From: Rossellomorea marisflavi
GTDB lineage: Bacteria > Bacillota > Bacilli > Bacillales > Bacillaceae_B
Direction of reading: 5' to 3'
DNA: 64,000 bases
Assembly: GCF_009806575.1 (NCBI RefSeq)
Contig: NZ_CP047095.1
Coordinates: 3,910,001-3,974,000, forward strand
Shown here: positions 52,510 through 60,827 of the stretch, piece by piece
Layout: every line of letters begins with the position of its first letter
Numbering within the stretch: the stretch's first letter is position 1
Notes under the pieces: model-generated
The model's input: the letters and a program-made list of their open reading frames with translations, nothing else
What the model was told of the DNA's origin: nothing
Databases searched by the model: none
Translations under genes and position numbers: made by a program

Positions 52510-52875
52510 TTGTCCTACCTATCATTCATGGTCACGCAGATCGGGGAAAAGCGTAAGCAGCTTGAACGTCTGAGGACCTCCAAAACCAACATGAATCAAC
52601 TCCAAGGTGAATTCAATCAGTATACTCAAAAAGTAAAGCAACCCGAGCTCAGTGCAACGACCTGGCAGGGGACCCGTGCCAACGAGTTTGAAGAAGTCCG
52701 GGAACAGTTCAATGAAGCCTATCGGGATATCTCCCAAAGTCAGATGGACTCTGCCATCACATCCATCGAATCGAAGATTTCCTCTCTCGAAGCAGAGATC
52801 GCTGCCCTTGAAGTGAGTATGGACAAAGAGGTCAAGCGTCTCGAAGAAGAGAATAAGAAGGACCCAATGATGTAA
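52510..52875 (+). CDS. YwqH-like DUF5082 protein
   Basis: 121 aa from a TTG at 52510 with AAGGGG 8 bases upstream. It starts LSYLSFMVTQIGEKRKQLERL and has ELSATTWQGTRANEFEEVREQF (WxG turn) and ISQSQMDSAITSIESKISSLEAEI, much like B. subtilis YwqH, a helical hairpin encoded ahead of the LXG toxin YwqJ. Normally a DUF5344 gene and toxin follow; here a membrane protein gene does, so this is an orphan or a worn toxin locus. Probably a type VII secretion partner. Confidence 0.8.
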   Translation: MSYLSFMVTQIGEKRKQLERLRTSKTNMNQLQGEFNQYTQKVKQPELSATTWQGTRANEFEEVREQFNEAYRDISQSQMDSAITSIESKISSLEAEIAALEVSMDKEVKRLEEENKKDPMM

Positions 52876-52902
52876 CGAACCTCTTGAGAAGGGATTTAGT
52901 CC

Positions 52903-53394
52903 ATGACACCAGAACAACATTTCAAGCGGAATACATACCGCATGATTCTGCTCGTATTCGGAATTCTTGGCCTGATAGTGGGAATCATACCACTGATCAC
53001 TGCCTTGAGTATGATCAGCAAGCATCCTCTTACGGATTATCTTGCCTTCTTGATCGCCGGGGGTGTGAATATCCTTGTTGTTGGCATCATCTTTTGGATA
53101 CGCGCACGCTTCTTTCCAAAGGTGTCCGCGTCCGAGGTTCAGCCTTCAACGCCCGGTCCACCTGAAGAACTGACGCCACTGAAGAAGTTTTTGAGAATCG
53201 CGATTCTCGTTTATGCACTCTTCATCGTAATCGCGTCGACAATTTCTTCCGGCACTTTGTTCATCGTCTCTCTCATCCACGGCGAGCTCACTTGGAAGAA
53301 TGTAGCGGGAATCGCATTCGTGCTTGTCTTATCATACGGATTTGCAGGCATCATCCTGTGGATCCGTTCCAGGTTTTTAAGGAAACCCGCATAA
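52903..53394 (+). CDS. Four-helix membrane protein, 163 aa
   Basis: AGAAGGGATTTAGTCC precedes the ATG at 52903. Four membrane segments in two similar halves: ILLVFGILGLIVGIIPLITAL and LIAGGVNILVVGIIFWIRARFF, then LVYALFIVIASTISSGTLFIV and GIAFVLVLSYGFAGIILWIRSRFL; both halves end in WIRxRF, suggesting internal duplication. Function unknown. 27 bp after the YwqH-like gene, so cotranscribed; it could be an immunity-type membrane protein of the lost toxin locus. Confidence 0.7.
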   Translation: MTPEQHFKRNTYRMILLVFGILGLIVGIIPLITALSMISKHPLTDYLAFLIAGGVNILVVGIIFWIRARFFPKVSASEVQPSTPGPPEELTPLKKFLRIAILVYALFIVIASTISSGTLFIVSLIHGELTWKNVAGIAFVLVLSYGFAGIILWIRSRFLRKPA

Positions 53395-53427
53395 AAAGGA
53401 CTGCCCCATCAGGAGCAGTCCTTTTTC
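53393..53427. terminator. Two-way terminator
   Basis: AAAAAGGACTGC and GCAGTCCTTTTT arms with a 10-base loop, between the convergent membrane protein and lipoprotein genes. Confidence 0.85.
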
Positions 53428-54027
53428 TCATTCCTCGTTATCGCTTGCCTGGAAGAAGATCGCTACAACCTTCCATCCGTCATCCTGACTCTTGAATACC
53501 GTTACCTGACGGCCGGATCGCGTCACTTCTTTCCCGCTGTCGGGATCCTTGGTGGTTGCGCTGATTTCAGCGTATACGTCTGCCTTCGCTTCATTGAAGT
53601 TGATGATCTTGACGTTTTCAGCTGTACGCTTCGAATCGACAGAATCGAAGATCTGCTTCACGTACTTTTCTTCATCTTCATATTTGAAGTTGATCGGTTG
53701 TTTCGAGATGAGATTCATATACGCATCATAGTCCTTCTCATTGAAGGTCTTGATATATTGATCAAACGTCTGGGTCAACTCTTCTTTATCTTCTGCAGGG
53801 ATTCCTTCTGCTTCCTCCAGCTTCTGGGCCCGTTCGACAATTTTGTCATTTTCGGAGGTCGGGAGCTCTTGCTGAACTTGTTCCTCGCTCTTTTTGCTTT
53901 CATCCGCCTTGGATTCTTCAGAAGTCTTCTTGTCTTCCTTCTTCTCTTCGTCTGCGCTGCACGCCCCGAGAAGCAGCGTACTGATGCCTATACCCAACAT
54001 GATTTTTTTCCAATGCTGTTTCGACAA
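53428..54027 (-). CDS. Lipoprotein with NTF2/SnoaL-like domain
   Basis: 199 aa from a TTG at 54027. Signal peptide with lipobox (STLLLGACSAD), a Lys/Glu/Ser linker (about 25-60), then a domain with LTQTFDQYIKTFNEKDYDAYMNLIS, VYAEISATTKDPDS, VTVFKSQDDGWKVVAIFF, which reads as a cone-shaped NTF2-like fold. Such lipoproteins are common in Bacillaceae and have no set role; ligand binding outside the cell is plausible. Confidence 0.8.
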   Translation of the reverse strand: MSKQHWKKIMLGIGISTLLLGACSADEEKKEDKKTSEESKADESKKSEEQVQQELPTSENDKIVERAQKLEEAEGIPAEDKEELTQTFDQYIKTFNEKDYDAYMNLISKQPINFKYEDEEKYVKQIFDSVDSKRTAENVKIINFNEAKADVYAEISATTKDPDSGKEVTRSGRQVTVFKSQDDGWKVVAIFFQASDNEE

Positions 54028-54148
54028 TGCTCTTCACCCTTATTCATTAGATTTGCACTACCTCCATTCTATTGAAAATATTCGCAACACTCAAGTCGAT
54101 TCTCAATTCTTTGTGACAGATATGGTAAAATGAGAGCAGGTGATCATA

Positions 54149-54871
54149 ATGACAAAACGGAATAAATATTATCAGATCTATACCGATTTATCGGACCATA
54201 TACAGAACGGTACCTACGCACCCGACACGATCCTCCCTTCGGAGAATGAACTGTCCGACATGTACGATACCTCCCGGGAAACGATCCGCAAGGCGCTTAC
54301 GATGCTTGCACAGAACGGATACATCCAGAAGCTGCGCGGAAAGGGATCCCTTGTCCTGGACGTATCCCGGATGAACTTCCCCGTCTCGGGACTCGTGAGC
54401 TTCAAAGAACTGCAGCAATCCATGGGCCGCGAATCGATCAAGACACATGTTCACCGTTTCGGTCTCATCCTGGCTGATGATCAGCTCGCCTCCCTTCTCC
54501 AGACCACCGTCGGCGATGAAGTATGGGAGGTGGCCCGCTCCCGTGAAATCGGCGGGGAACGGATCATCCTCGATAAGTCGTATTTCCTGAAGTCCCGCGT
54601 CCCTCTCCTCACCCAGGAAATCTGCGAGAATTCGATCTATGAGCATCTTGAAGGCACCCTCGGTCTCCCCATCGATTTTGCCAAAAAGGAAATCGTCGTG
54701 GAGCCCTGTACGGAAGAGGACGAAAAGCTCTTGGATCTGAAAGGGTATGACCATGTGGTCGTTGTGCGGAACATGGTCCACTTGAAGGACGCCGTCCGGT
54801 TCGAATATACCGAATCACGCCACCGGCTGGATATGTTCCGGTTTGTGGATTTTGCGAGGCGGAAGCATTGA
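54149..54871 (+). CDS. treR: Trehalose operon repressor (GntR/HutC family)
   Basis: 240 aa from the ATG at 54149. Winged helix (YYQIYTDLSDHIQNGTYAPDTILPSENELSDMYDTSRETIRKAL) and UTRA domain (about 80-235). Close in pattern to B. subtilis TreR: NKYYQIY, RGKGSLVLD, FARRKH end. Represses through TTGTATATACAA boxes seen at treP; trehalose 6-phosphate is the inducer in B. subtilis. Here it is 2.9 kb away from treA, with four unrelated genes between, instead of directly after it. A GTG 9 bases upstream is a less likely start. Confidence 0.92.
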   Translation: MTKRNKYYQIYTDLSDHIQNGTYAPDTILPSENELSDMYDTSRETIRKALTMLAQNGYIQKLRGKGSLVLDVSRMNFPVSGLVSFKELQQSMGRESIKTHVHRFGLILADDQLASLLQTTVGDEVWEVARSREIGGERIILDKSYFLKSRVPLLTQEICENSIYEHLEGTLGLPIDFAKKEIVVEPCTEEDEKLLDLKGYDHVVVVRNMVHLKDAVRFEYTESRHRLDMFRFVDFARRKH

Positions 54872-54889
54872 TAGAGGAAGAGCCATGGT

Positions 54890-54909
54890 GGTTGCCGTGG
54901 CTTTTTTCT
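54890..54909 (+). terminator. Terminator of treR
   Basis: AGCCATGG and CCGTGGCT arms followed by six T residues. Confidence 0.7.
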
Positions 54910-54911
54910 GC

Positions 54912-54943
54912 AAAAAAAGAAGGCAGCCAGAACGGCTACCTTC
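54912..54943 (-). terminator. Terminator of degSU
   Basis: Minus-strand GAAGGTAGCC and GGCTGCCTTC arms with a 5-base loop and seven T residues. Confidence 0.85.
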
Positions 54944-54955
54944 TCAAAATCCGTA

Positions 54956-55636
54956 TTATCGTACTTCCACCCAACCATTTTTGATGGCTGTGACAACTGC
55001 TTGCGTTCGGTCGTTCACATTCATCTTCTGAAGGATGTTACTGACGTGGTTCTTGACGGTTTTCTCACTGATGTAGAGTGCTTCACCGATACCACGGTTG
55101 CTCTTCCCATCTGCAAGCATCTGCAGGACTTCACACTCACGGCGTGTGAGGAGGTGAAGCGGGCGGCGAACTTCGGATTGCTGGAATCCGCCAGAGTTGG
55201 ATGCATTCGCAAGGCGGCGGTATTCGGCCACCAGGTTGTGCGTCACTTTCGGATGGATGTATGATCCACCTTCAGCCACGATCTTGACTGCTTCCACAAG
55301 AGCGTCGGAATCCATTTCTTTAAGAAGATAGCCGAGTGCTCCTGTTTTCAGAGCATGGTTTACGTAGTTCTCATCATCGTGGATGGAGAGGATGATGACT
55401 TTTGTCTCCGGATATTTATCCATGAGCTCGCGCGTTGCCTCGACGCCGTTGATTTCGGGCATATTGATATCCATGAGGACGACATCCGGCTCGTGCTCTG
55501 CCACCAGACCTGAGGCATCAGCTCCGTCATCCCCTTCTGCTACTACGTTGAATGAAGGTTCGAATTCCAAAATCCGTTTTACCCCTTCACGAAATAGCTG
55601 ATGATCATCGATGATAACGATATTAGTTGTTGCCAT
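54956..55636 (-). CDS. degU: Response regulator DegU
   Basis: 226 aa. Receiver domain with [16 protein letters not shown] and phospho-acceptor Asp in [20 protein letters not shown]; LuxR-type helix-turn-helix at the C-terminus ([42 protein letters not shown]). Controls competence, motility, exoenzymes and biofilm genes in Bacillus. GGGAGGCGAATGAC precedes the ATG. Directly follows degS (30 bp); here it may influence the wall and matrix genes in this window. Confidence 0.97.
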   Translation of the reverse strand: MATTNIVIIDDHQLFREGVKRILEFEPSFNVVAEGDDGADASGLVAEHEPDVVLMDINMPEINGVEATRELMDKYPETKVIILSIHDDENYVNHALKTGALGYLLKEMDSDALVEAVKIVAEGGSYIHPKVTHNLVAEYRRLANASNSGGFQQSEVRRPLHLLTRRECEVLQMLADGKSNRGIGEALYISEKTVKNHVSNILQKMNVNDRTQAVVTAIKNGWVEVR

Positions 55637-55666
55637 GTCATTCGCCTCCCTAAACCTTAGAAAAAT

Positions 55667-56809
55667 TTACATATTCAGAGGTACGCGGATCAGTATGACT
55701 GTCCCGCCTCCTACTTTTGAGTCGATCGTGATGTCTCCTTCCAGAAGGTCGACACGCTCTTTCATCCCCATGATGCCAAAGGATCCCGTTTTTTGTGTAT
55801 GTAGATCGAATCCCTTGCCGTTGTCTTTGATGACGACGGTTATATTGTCTTTCTTTACTTCCACTTTTACTTGAATGTGTGTGGCCTCGGCATGCTTGAG
55901 CGAGTTCTGGACGCTTTCCTGAACCATTCTGAAGAGGGCGACTTCGAACTTCGGCGGGAGCCGGATATCGAGACCCATGTTGATGAACTGGATGCTCGTC
56001 TTATCGTTGTATTCTTCGATGGTACTCAAGTATTTCTTGAGTGTCGGCACGAGTCCCAAATCATCAAGTGCCATGGGACGCAGGTCGTAAATGATTCGAC
56101 GGACCTCATAGAGTGCCGAGCGGACCATGCGTTTCAGATCGCGGATTTCCTTGATCGCATCATCGGTCGTCTTCTCACGGAAGACCCGTTCGATGAGATC
56201 GGAACGGATGAGGACGTTTGCCATCATCTGGGCCGGTCCATCATGGATTTCCCTGGAGACACGCTTGCGCTCATCTTCCTGGGCTTCAATGATCTGGAGG
56301 CCGAAATCCTGACGCTGCTTCGCGTCTTCAAGGGCTTCATTCACTTCACGTAAATCACTGTTCAAATAATTGAGAACCACGGAAATCTGCGAGCAGAGAT
56401 TCTCTGCCTTATCGATCGTTTCCCCCAATGACCTCATACGTCGTTCAAGTTCATCGCGGCGATCGCGCAGCTGCTTTTCCTGCTGTCGGTTCATAAGAAG
56501 TTTCATCTGGAAATCGTGGGCTTTTTCATAGGCGTCCCTCACCTGGTCTTCGGAGTAGGTCTGAAAATGCTTGCTCACCTCAGAAAGCCTCAGGCGTGCG
56601 AGCCTTGACCTCTTGTGGAGCTCATCCCCCTCGTCGATGACCTGAAGGACCTTATTCTTAACATCTAATAGTTCTTGCATTAAGTCTTGGTAATCATTAC
56701 GGCATTGCTCACCGATCTGAAAGATTTCACCCTTGCTCTCATCGACCGTGTCGATCATCTTCTCAAGGATTCCATCCAGGATCTTGGTGTCGATTTTTTT
56801 CAGTGACAC
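55667..56809 (-). CDS. degS: Sensor histidine kinase DegS
   Basis: 380 aa from a GTG at 56809 with AGAGGGGTGTACC. Soluble kinase: N-terminal sensor and coiled coil (about 1-170; DDGDELHKRSRLARLRLSE-like heptads), HisKA_3 with phospho-acceptor in RVSREIHDGPAQMMANVL, and HATPase_c (VKDNGKGFDLH, GSFGIMGMKERVDLLEG). No membrane segment, as in B. subtilis DegS. Phosphorylates DegU, encoded next. Confidence 0.97.
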   Translation of the reverse strand: MSLKKIDTKILDGILEKMIDTVDESKGEIFQIGEQCRNDYQDLMQELLDVKNKVLQVIDEGDELHKRSRLARLRLSEVSKHFQTYSEDQVRDAYEKAHDFQMKLLMNRQQEKQLRDRRDELERRMRSLGETIDKAENLCSQISVVLNYLNSDLREVNEALEDAKQRQDFGLQIIEAQEDERKRVSREIHDGPAQMMANVLIRSDLIERVFREKTTDDAIKEIRDLKRMVRSALYEVRRIIYDLRPMALDDLGLVPTLKKYLSTIEEYNDKTSIQFINMGLDIRLPPKFEVALFRMVQESVQNSLKHAEATHIQVKVEVKKDNITVVIKDNGKGFDLHTQKTGSFGIMGMKERVDLLEGDITIDSKVGGGTVILIRVPLNM

Positions 56810-57267
56810 GGTACACCCCTCTTTTGTTCCACGATAATCATGGACATCGATTAGAGTTGGAAACGCTATACTTCTATACTAAGTACACATCCAACAATGT
56901 TCAACACGTTTCGGGTGAAAAGACAGTGACCTAAGTCCCAATCAGCATCGAAACATCGCATTCTCTAACCATTTCCATAGGGATAGTTGAAACTCCTTTA
57001 TTCATCTAGGCATATTCCTACATCCTTTACATACCCAAGGAAGGCATTGGGAAAAACCTGTACCTTTCCAGGAGGTAGAAAGTATGACTATCAGCGTCCA
57101 TTATACCATGTCGCCTATAGGAGGAGATTAAAGTTTCATTACATTGTATTACCATTATTTCATGTAATACCAACTATTCCCTCGAACGAAGTCGTTCCCT
57201 TGTGCATTATGATTCATTTTTTTATATAGTAGGAATAGAGTATTCACGCCGATAGGAGGTAAGCGAA
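56810..57267. other. Divergent degSU / yvyE intergenic region
   Basis: Holds the degSU promoter and yvyE leader. The only candidate gene is a 15-codon frame at 57084-57131 with a strong AGGAGGTAG site, followed by an ATTACAT/ATGTAAT inverted repeat. No larger gene is convincing. Confidence 0.4.
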
Positions 57268-57900
57268 TTGCTTCATAAATATTATACTGTAAAAGGACCC
57301 GGCGAGAACGAGATCGTCATCGAGCGCTCACGCTTCATCGCCCATGTAGCCCGTGCGGAAACCGAAGAAGACGCTCAGGCGTTCATCGCCGATATCAAGA
57401 AGAAGCATTGGGACGCAACGCATAACTGTTCAGCCTACATGATCGGGGAGAACAACCTCATCCAGAAGGCCAATGACGACGGTGAACCAAGCGGAACGGC
57501 CGGCGTTCCCATGCTTGAAGTGTTGAAGAAACGCGACCTGAAGGATACCGTCGTGGTCGTCACCCGCTACTTCGGTGGCATCAAACTCGGTGCAGGCGGC
57601 CTCATCCGTGCGTACGGAAAAAGCACATCCGAAGGCTTGAACGCGACTGGTGTCGTCGAACGGAAGCTTATGCGCATCATGAAGACAAAAATCGACTATA
57701 CTTGGCTCGGAAAAGTAGAGAACGAAATCCGTTCCTCTCACTACCAGCTCAAAGAAATCCACTATCTCGACGCTGTCGAAGTAGAGGTCTATGTCGAAGA
57801 AGCAGCGAAGGATGACTTCACTTCCTGGATGACCGAACTCACCAATGGACAAGGTGAAATCAGTGAAAGCGAAGTGGAATATTTGGAGACGCTTATATAA
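57268..57900 (+). CDS. yvyE: YigZ/IMPACT-family protein YvyE
   Basis: 210 aa from a TTG at 57268 behind ATAGGAGG. IMPACT domain (about 1-125) with ERSRFIAHVARAETEEDAQAFI, CSAYMIGE, NDDGEPSGTAGVPMLEVLKK and VTRYFGGIKLGAGGLIRAYG; DUF1949 domain at the C-terminus. Conserved in degSU neighbourhoods of Bacillus. Its molecular role is unclear: the eukaryotic relative regulates translation through Gcn2, and bacterial members may bind nucleic acid. Confidence 0.94.
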   Translation: MLHKYYTVKGPGENEIVIERSRFIAHVARAETEEDAQAFIADIKKKHWDATHNCSAYMIGENNLIQKANDDGEPSGTAGVPMLEVLKKRDLKDTVVVVTRYFGGIKLGAGGLIRAYGKSTSEGLNATGVVERKLMRIMKTKIDYTWLGKVENEIRSSHYQLKEIHYLDAVEVEVYVEEAAKDDFTSWMTELTNGQGEISESEVEYLETLI

Positions 57901-57908
57901 ACACTAAG

Positions 57909-57938
57909 GAGACAGATTCCACGGGATCTGTCTTTTTT
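57909..57938 (+). terminator. Terminator of yvyE
   Basis: GAGACAGAT and ATCTGTC arms followed by TTTTTT. Confidence 0.8.
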
Positions 57939-58038
57939 CATCAAGTGGAGTACGATGGATGGAAAACGGGTATGGAACCATGTTGAGCATGATTGAAGTT
58001 GGCTCTAATGTATACCTACTATCTAGAGGATTGCAGCC

Positions 58039-58061
58039 GCGGGGTTTGTCCCGCTTTTTTT
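58039..58061 (+). terminator. Orphan terminator ahead of the LCP gene
   Basis: GCGGG and CCCGC around a 6-base loop with seven T residues. No protein gene ends here, so the piece 57939-58061 could be a short non-coding transcript or a leader attenuator. Confidence 0.6.
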
Positions 58062-58188
58062 GTAAGTGTACTGTAATAAAAATTTCATTTTACGGTGGTT
58101 ATGTAACATAGTACAATTGAGCTTAGGTAAAAAACGCGAATATTCTTAGATATTGTAGGTATTACTCGAAAAAAGGAGCTTCTTAAAT

Positions 58189-59421
58189 ATGTCGCATAAC
58201 GGAATATATCGAGATGATCACATCATGAAAAAGAAGAAACGCCGCAGAAGAATCTTCTTCTTCCTCATCATCCCCCTTCTAATCGTCACCTTTTCAGCCG
58301 CCGCATTCGGTGCAGTCGTTCTAAAAAAAGCAGAAACCGTATTCAATAAATCCTACGATAACATCGACGGCCGTGAAAAATCCAACCTCCGCGAAACCGC
58401 AGTGAACCCCGACGTTGATAATGTATCCATCCTGTTCATCGGTGTCGATGGCAGTGACGTACGCGGAAACACAAAGGACCGCTCAGACGCACTGATGCTT
58501 GCCACCTTGAACGAAAAAGATAAATCAGTGAAACTTGTCAGCATCCCGCGTGACTCGTATGTCTACCTGGAAGACGCAGGCTATAAAACGAAAATCAATC
58601 ACGCCCATGCCTACGGAGGACCGAAAGCCTCCATCGAAGCAGTGGAACAGCTCATGAACATCCCGGTTGACTACTACGTGAAAATGAACTTCAATGCCTT
58701 CATCGATGTAGTCGATGCCCTTGAAGGCATAAATGTCGACGTTCCATATGAATTAAAAGAGCAGAATTCAAAGGACAAAGCCAATGCCATTCACCTGATG
58801 CCTGGCGAACAGACCCTGGACGGGGAAGAAGCCCTTGCACTGGCAAGGACCCGACACTATGATAATGACATCGAACGCGGTAAACGCCAGCAGATGATCC
58901 TCCAGGGAATCGTGAAGAAAGCTGCTTCGGGCAACGCCATCACGAAGTATGACGACATTCTTGAAGCGATCGGGAACAACATGGCCACCAACATGACGTT
59001 CAGCGAAATGAAAGCTTTCTCCAGCTACGGCTTGACCAAGAAGCTGTCCATCGAGAACATCACCCTTGAAGGTGAAGACACCTACATCGACGGCGTATAC
59101 TATTGGCTCCTCGACGAGACAAGCGTCGCCAACACCAGCCTGGAGCTGAGAAACCACCTTGGACTGTCCCAATCGCAGACAGCGGATAACATCAACACCG
59201 AAGAAAACGGTGAAGAAACCGACCCTTATGGCACCGAAGATGATACGACCACTACAGAAGAAGAAAGCGATCCTTACAGCGAGTCTACCGATGAATCCGG
59301 AACGTATGATGATACTTCGGATGACACCGGAACCTATGATGAAACCGGAGAAGATACGGGCCCTGCACTGGAAGAGATTCCTCATGCAGAGACCGAATCC
59401 GATCCTTATGCAGAACAGTGA
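58189..59421 (+). CDS. LytR-CpsA-Psr family ligase (TagV position)
   Basis: 410 aa, AAAGGAGCTTC before the ATG. Basic N-terminus (KKKKRRRR), membrane anchor (IFFFLIIPLLIVTFSAAAFGAVVL), LCP domain with FIGVDGSDVRGN, RSDALMLATLN, LVSIPRDSYVYL, KINHAHAYGGPKAS, ALARTRHYDNDIERGKRQQ. After about residue 325 comes an acidic Thr/Asp/Glu-rich tail of 80 residues (repeated SDPY, GTYDDT), rare in this family. Between yvyE and tagO, as for yvhJ/tagV in B. subtilis, so likely attaches wall teichoic acid or another glycopolymer to peptidoglycan. Confidence 0.93.
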   Translation: MSHNGIYRDDHIMKKKKRRRRIFFFLIIPLLIVTFSAAAFGAVVLKKAETVFNKSYDNIDGREKSNLRETAVNPDVDNVSILFIGVDGSDVRGNTKDRSDALMLATLNEKDKSVKLVSIPRDSYVYLEDAGYKTKINHAHAYGGPKASIEAVEQLMNIPVDYYVKMNFNAFIDVVDALEGINVDVPYELKEQNSKDKANAIHLMPGEQTLDGEEALALARTRHYDNDIERGKRQQMILQGIVKKAASGNAITKYDDILEAIGNNMATNMTFSEMKAFSSYGLTKKLSIENITLEGEDTYIDGVYYWLLDETSVANTSLELRNHLGLSQSQTADNINTEENGEETDPYGTEDDTTTTEEESDPYSESTDESGTYDDTSDDTGTYDETGEDTGPALEEIPHAETESDPYAEQ

Positions 59422-59427
59422 TTGAAG

Positions 59428-59456
59428 AGCACCCGCCTGGATGGCGGGTGTTTTTT
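59428..59456 (+). terminator. Terminator of the LCP gene
   Basis: AGCACCCGC and GCGGGTGTT arms with a 6-base loop, then TTTTTT. Confidence 0.85.
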
Positions 59457-59481
59457 GTTGTGGTGGGAGGTGTGGTGCGGT

Positions 59482-59622
59482 GGTGCCAGGCACCTTTTGC
59501 TGTTTTGGTGCCAGGCACCTCTCTCCCTTTTTGTACCTGGCACCTTTTCCCCTTTTTGTACCTGGCACCTTTTCCCCTTTTTGTACCTGGCACCAAATGG
59601 CCGTTTGGTGCCAGGTACAAAA
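59482..59622. repeat. GGTGCCAGGCACC palindrome cluster
   Basis: Six copies of GGTGCCAGG(C/T)ACC or its complement in 140 bp. Three successive units (from 59533, 59558 and 59583) repeat every 25 bases (GTACCTGGCACCTTTTCCCC). The last one forms a perfect inverted repeat: TTTGTACCTGGCACCAAA and its complement separated by 6 bases (59581-59622), flanked by T and A runs. It lies between the terminators of the LCP and tagO genes. Confidence 0.8.
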
Positions 59623-59649
59623 AAACACTCCCCTCAACCCACCAAACGC

Positions 59650-59682
59650 AAAAAAACAGCCACCCCTCAGGGTTGGCTGCTT
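59650..59682 (-). terminator. Terminator of tagO
   Basis: Minus-strand CAGCCAACC and GGGTGGCTG arms followed by seven T residues, 16 bp from the tagO stop codon. Confidence 0.8.
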
Positions 59683-59697
59683 TCTGCATCAAACATC

Positions 59698-60753
59698 TTA
59701 CTTCTTACTTGTCCGCGCCTTTACGAACTTGATGAGCGGTTGGTAGTTGGAGTTGACCAAGCCGATGCTCTCGATGAACCATTCGATGGCGAAGAGCAGG
59801 ATCGTCAGGATGATCAAGCCTCCCCAGACGGTGGACATGGAGAAGATGATGGCGGCCAGGCTGAACATGGCAGCCATGGCATAGATGATGATGACGGTTT
59901 GTTTATGACTGAAGCCCGCCCTCAGCAAGCAGTGATGAAGATGGGATTTGTCCGGTGCGGACAATGGGCTTTTGTTCTTGTACCTTCTGAGTATGGCGAA
60001 GAAGGTATCTGAGATCGGTACTCCAAGAATGATGAACGGGATGACGAGTGAGACCATCGTGACGTTCTTGAATCCGAGGAGGGCCAGTACGGATATGATG
60101 TATCCGAGGAAGAGGGAGCCGGTGTCCCCCATGAAAATCTTGGCCGGATGGAAATTGTAGTACAGGAAGCCAAGGGAGCTTACGAGTACGATCATGGCGA
60201 GCGTCATGACGAAGATATCGCCTTTCAGCATGGCCATGAAGCCGATGGTGGCAAGTCCGATGGTGCAGACACCCGCTGCCAGCCCGTCGAGGCCATCAAT
60301 GAAGTTGATGGCATTGGTAATCCCGACGATCCAAAGGATGGTGATCGGGATACTGAGCAATCCGAACTTCAGCTCTGTGTCGAAGAACGGAATATTGATG
60401 AAGTTGATTTTCACGCCACCTAGGACGACGATGAGAGCCGCTGCAATCTGGCCGACAAACTTCCATTTTGCTGATAGCTGGAAAATGTCATCCGCCATCC
60501 CCGTCAGGAGGATCACGCCGCTTCCGATGATGATCGGGAGGGCGTATTGATCTTCAGGACGGAGGATGAGATATCCCGTGATGAATCCGATATAGATGGC
60601 CAGTCCGCCAAGGCGGGGCATGATTTTGCTGTGCACCTTGCGATCCTCCGGTTTGTCGGTCGCACCCACTGCGAATGCAAACCGCTTAACAAGGGGTGTG
60701 ATCGCGATGGTGAGGGCAAAGCATATGAGTAATGTCAGAATTAACATTGGCAT
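59698..60753 (-). CDS. tagO: Undecaprenyl-phosphate GlcNAc-1-phosphate transferase
   Basis: 351 aa, about eleven membrane segments. Starts wall teichoic acid synthesis by putting GlcNAc 1-phosphate on undecaprenyl phosphate. Motifs: KRFAFAVGATDKPEDRKVHSKIMPRLGGLAIYI, GMADDIFQLSAKWKF (DD Mg site), NAINFIDGLDGLAAGVCTIG, FLYYNFHPAKIFMGDTGSLFLGY, and RRYKNKSPLSAPDKSHLHHCLL. AGAGGTG lies 11 bases before the ATG. First step enzyme for the tagA product encoded upstream on the same strand. Confidence 0.96.
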   Translation of the reverse strand: MPMLILTLLICFALTIAITPLVKRFAFAVGATDKPEDRKVHSKIMPRLGGLAIYIGFITGYLILRPEDQYALPIIIGSGVILLTGMADDIFQLSAKWKFVGQIAAALIVVLGGVKINFINIPFFDTELKFGLLSIPITILWIVGITNAINFIDGLDGLAAGVCTIGLATIGFMAMLKGDIFVMTLAMIVLVSSLGFLYYNFHPAKIFMGDTGSLFLGYIISVLALLGFKNVTMVSLVIPFIILGVPISDTFFAILRRYKNKSPLSAPDKSHLHHCLLRAGFSHKQTVIIIYAMAAMFSLAAIIFSMSTVWGGLIILTILLFAIEWFIESIGLVNSNYQPLIKFVKARTSKK

Positions 60754-60827
60754 TGTTATTGTACACCTCTTAATCGTTAATCTACCCGGTTGGTCGATTG
60801 ATGAATACAGGTAATTCTTAGATGCGG

